Assembly (NCBI GenBank): GCA_019694315.1
Contig: JAIBCE010000025.1
Span: 1 to 43,154 of the forward strand
DNA length: 43,154 nt
Source of the DNA: Sandaracinaceae bacterium
Lineage (GTDB): Bacteria; Myxococcota_A; Polyangia; Polyangiales; Sandaracinaceae
Direction: 5' to 3'
Shown here: positions 41,070 to 43,154 of the stretch, in pieces
Layout of the letters: every line of letters begins with the position of its first letter
Numbering within the stretch: position 1 is the first letter of the stretch
Position numbers and translations under genes: made by a program
Notes under the pieces: model-generated
Told to the model about the DNA's origin: nothing
The model's database searches: none
The model's input: only the letters and a program-made list of their open reading frames with translations

Positions 41070-43154
41070 TGCGTCTTGCCTCGAGCTCGAAGGCGTTGGG
41101 TGGAGTGGCGTTTGGTGGGCTGGCCCTGTTCGCGCTCGCGCTGACGGGCGTAGCGGCCGGCTGCCTCGGCGTGGATCCTCCCGAAGGTCGTCTCCTGTGC
41201 AGTGACGACGACGACTGCCCCGACGGGTGGTTCTGTCACCTCGACAACAGCCGTTGCTATCGCAGTCCCGATGAAGACGGCGCTGACGCCGGCACCGACG
41301 GGGGCATGGGCGATCTCGATGCGTTCAGGTTGGACGCGGACCAGCACCCCGACGCGTTCGCCGTGGATGCGCCCGGTCTCGACGCAGGCCTCGACGCCTT
41401 CATGACGGGGGACACGGCCCTCGATGCTCCCGGCGACGCGGGCCCGCCCCCTGCCGACGCGTTCCTGCCGCCGGACGCCTACTCCGAGTGCGACGTGGCG
41501 AGCGACTGCACCGATCCGGACACCAACCTGTGCACCGGCGTCGACTGCGTGGGGCACCTCTGCGTCACGACGATCACCGACTGCGACGACGGCGTCTCGT
41601 GCACCAACGACGGCTGCTTCCCTGCCACGGGATGCCAGCACCTTCCGGACATGGCGCTCTGCAGCGGGGGCCAGGTCTGTCACGTCACGCGTGGCTGCGA
41701 GGCGGCTGGTAGCTGTGGCACGAGCAGCGAGTGTGACGACGGCTTCTTCTGCACGACCGACCTCTGCACGGGTGGCCACTGCACGAACACGGCGATGGCC
41801 TGCCCCGACGACTCGAGCGCGTGCACGGTCGCCACGTGCAACGAGACGACCAACGCGTGCGAGAACCCCTTCGACGCCACGAGCCTCTCGGACGTCACGC
41901 ACTGCGGCACCGAGGGTGGCGTGTGCACCGCGCCGTGCTTGGCCACGGCGCCTCACACCGTGGCGACGTGCACGGGTGGCGCCTGCGGGACCACCTGCGC
42001 CACGGGCTACTACGACCTCGACTCGGCTTCGCCGGGCTGCGAGTACATGTGCACGCCCACGGGCGTGACCGATCCCCTCGACGACGTGGCCGATGCGAAC
42101 TGTGACGGCGCCGACGGTGTCGTGGGCTCGCTGGGCTACGTCTACGTGATGCCCGGTGGAGCCTCGTCGGGCCCCGGCGACCGGCCGAGCGCGCCCGTCA
42201 ACCTCACGCGCGCCATCGCCATCGCGATGATGCGTGGCGGCCCGATCGCGCTGCTCCTCCAGAGCGGCACCTACAACATCAGCGCTCCGATCGATCTGCC
42301 CGACCAGATCCTCATGTGGGGCGGCTATGCGAGCGACTACCGTACGCGCAGTGGGCACAGCCTGATCAGCTCGTCTGCCTTGGGTGCGCTCGTGGTCACG
42401 CAGCGGGCCACGATCGATTCGATCGACGTCACCACGGCAGACCAGTCGAGCGCGGGTGCGTACACGCGCACGATCTGGGCGAATGGCACGTCGGGCTTCG
42501 TCCTGCGGAATTCGGTCGTCACCGCCGGCCGTGGCGGACCCGGCAGCACCGGGGCGACGGGCACGATGCCCACGGGAACGCCGCCCAGAGCCACCAACGG
42601 CACCCCCGGCACCATCACGTCGGGCGGTACGGGTGGGGGGCCCACTGGCAGTCCAGCCTCGGGTGGACAGGGCGGCTCGCCCGCCCCCGGCGGCGGCATC
42701 GGTGGCGTGGGCGTCTCGGGCTGTAACAGCGCCAGCACGGGGGGCCGGCAGTTCAACGCGACCGTGATGCCCGCTCCCTGCGTCTGTGGCACGGACTACA
42801 TCCCGCCCAGCACCTCGAGCGGCGGTGACGGCGCTCCTGGATGCACAGGCGGGACTGGGATGCAGGGCGGTGCTGGGTCGGGCGCTGGCACCATCGGTCC
42901 CGTCGGCTGGGCTCCGGCCGTGGGTGGGATGGGCGGCGTCGGCCTCCTCGGTGTTCGCGGCGCTGGTGGCGGTGGCGGCGGCGGCGGGGCGTGTTTCGGA
43001 GGCCCGTCGGTCGGCGGCGGTGGTGGTGGCCAGGGAGGGGAAGGCGGCATGGGCGGTGGCGGCGGCTCGCCTGGACTGGGCGGCGGCGGCTCGTTTGCCA
43101 TTCTCGCGCGCACCGCGACCCTCACCCTCACCAACGTTCGTCTGGTGACCCGAG
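41069..43154 (+). CDS. Asp-Ala/Cys-rich/beta-helix/Gly-rich lipoprotein (module B), 3' truncated
   Basis: ATG 41069 overlaps the upstream TGA by one base; the frame stays open for 695 codons to the window end. The signal has lipobox VAAGC. The mature N-terminus mirrors the module A partner: CLGVDPPEG, then CPDGWFCHLDNSRC (module A: CLSVEPPEG, CPVGWYCHSDMRC). An Asp-Ala linker (about 75-140) is followed by an inserted Cys-rich region (CTDPDTNLC, CDDGVSCTNDGC, CDDGFFCTTDLC) absent from module A. Then come CGTTCATGYYDLD, CDGADGVVGS, the beta-helix region beginning YVYVMPGG, and Gly-rich sequence at the edge. The inserted Cys repeats resemble the Cys-rich repeats seen in other myxobacterial surface proteins. 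Confidence 0.92.
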   Translation, partial: MRLASSSKALGGVAFGGLALFALALTGVAAGCLGVDPPEGRLLCSDDDDCPDGWFCHLDNSRCYRSPDEDGADAGTDGGMGDLDAFRLDADQHPDAFAVDAPGLDAGLDAFMTGDTALDAPGDAGPPPADAFLPPDAYSECDVASDCTDPDTNLCTGVDCVGHLCVTTITDCDDGVSCTNDGCFPATGCQHLPDMALCSGGQVCHVTRGCEAAGSCGTSSECDDGFFCTTDLCTGGHCTNTAMACPDDSSACTVATCNETTNACENPFDATSLSDVTHCGTEGGVCTAPCLATAPHTVATCTGGACGTTCATGYYDLDSASPGCEYMCTPTGVTDPLDDVADANCDGADGVVGSLGYVYVMPGGASSGPGDRPSAPVNLTRAIAIAMMRGGPIALLLQSGTYNISAPIDLPDQILMWGGYASDYRTRSGHSLISSSALGALVVTQRATIDSIDVTTADQSSAGAYTRTIWANGTSGFVLRNSVVTAGRGGPGSTGATGTMPTGTPPRATNGTPGTITSGGTGGGPTGSPASGGQGGSPAPGGGIGGVGVSGCNSASTGGRQFNATVMPAPCVCGTDYIPPSTSSGGDGAPGCTGGTGMQGGAGSGAGTIGPVGWAPAVGGMGGVGLLGVRGAGGGGGGGGACFGGPSVGGGGGGQGGEGGMGGGGGSPGLGGGGSFAILARTATLTLTNVRLVTR

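Noticed and set aside
1..43154. tRNA, rRNA, IS element, prophage or integron
   Set aside because: No cloverleaf, rRNA segment, transposase or integrase motif was seen on either strand by reading; the LAGLIDADG motifs belong to the intein.

Overview
The window is very GC-rich, gene-dense DNA with strong third-position GC bias. Lipoboxes, Asp-Ala linkers, seven-bladed RCC1 and FG-GAP propellers, a sigma-54 activator and a MYXO-CTERM-like tail all point to a myxobacterium. Polyangiales, something Sandaracinus-like, is my best guess (inference; no marker gene is present). Composition is uniform. I see no tRNA, rRNA, IS element, prophage or CRISPR array.

Layout. 3-3331: two tandem RCC1-propeller lipoproteins, the first cut by the window edge. 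3399-7089: a SpoVR protein split by a complete 400-residue intein, followed 10 bp later by a bestrophin-like channel. 7090-7319: a hairpin-rich intergenic element. 14107 to 7320 (minus): a five-gene operon encoding a CxxCH lipoprotein, a Planctomycete-cytochrome-like protein with CxxCH, a small lipoprotein, a Tat-exported DUF1501 protein and a Cys-rich lipoprotein. 14152-17907: a giant FG-GAP lipoprotein. 17994-23498: hemolysin III/PAQR, KptA, a lipoprotein with a MYXO-CTERM-like tail, aldehyde dehydrogenase, a small membrane protein and a second bestrophin. 25506-23509: an Asp-Ala lipoprotein preceded by an 11-bp iteron. 25642-30643: a sigma-54 activator divergent from a YqiJ-like / flotillin / mini K+-channel operon. 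31807-30710: a VWA lipoprotein. 31883-33520: a non-coding array of eleven ~154-bp tandem repeats. 37073-33548 (minus): Rsm22/METTL17-like protein, DUF3467 protein, papain-LGFP protein. 37147 to the end: a two-gene module (TPR membrane protein plus Asp-Ala/beta-helix/Gly-rich lipoprotein) present twice in tandem, the last gene cut by the window edge.

Two themes dominate. One is a family of probable surface lipoproteins built as lipobox, Cys-rich knot, Asp-Ala spacer and a variable domain (RCC1, disintegrin-like, beta-propeller, beta-helix). The other is membrane organisation: flotillin, NfeD-like OB fold, channels. The most specific oddities are the SpoVR intein, the ~154-bp array and the duplicated TPR-lipoprotein module.
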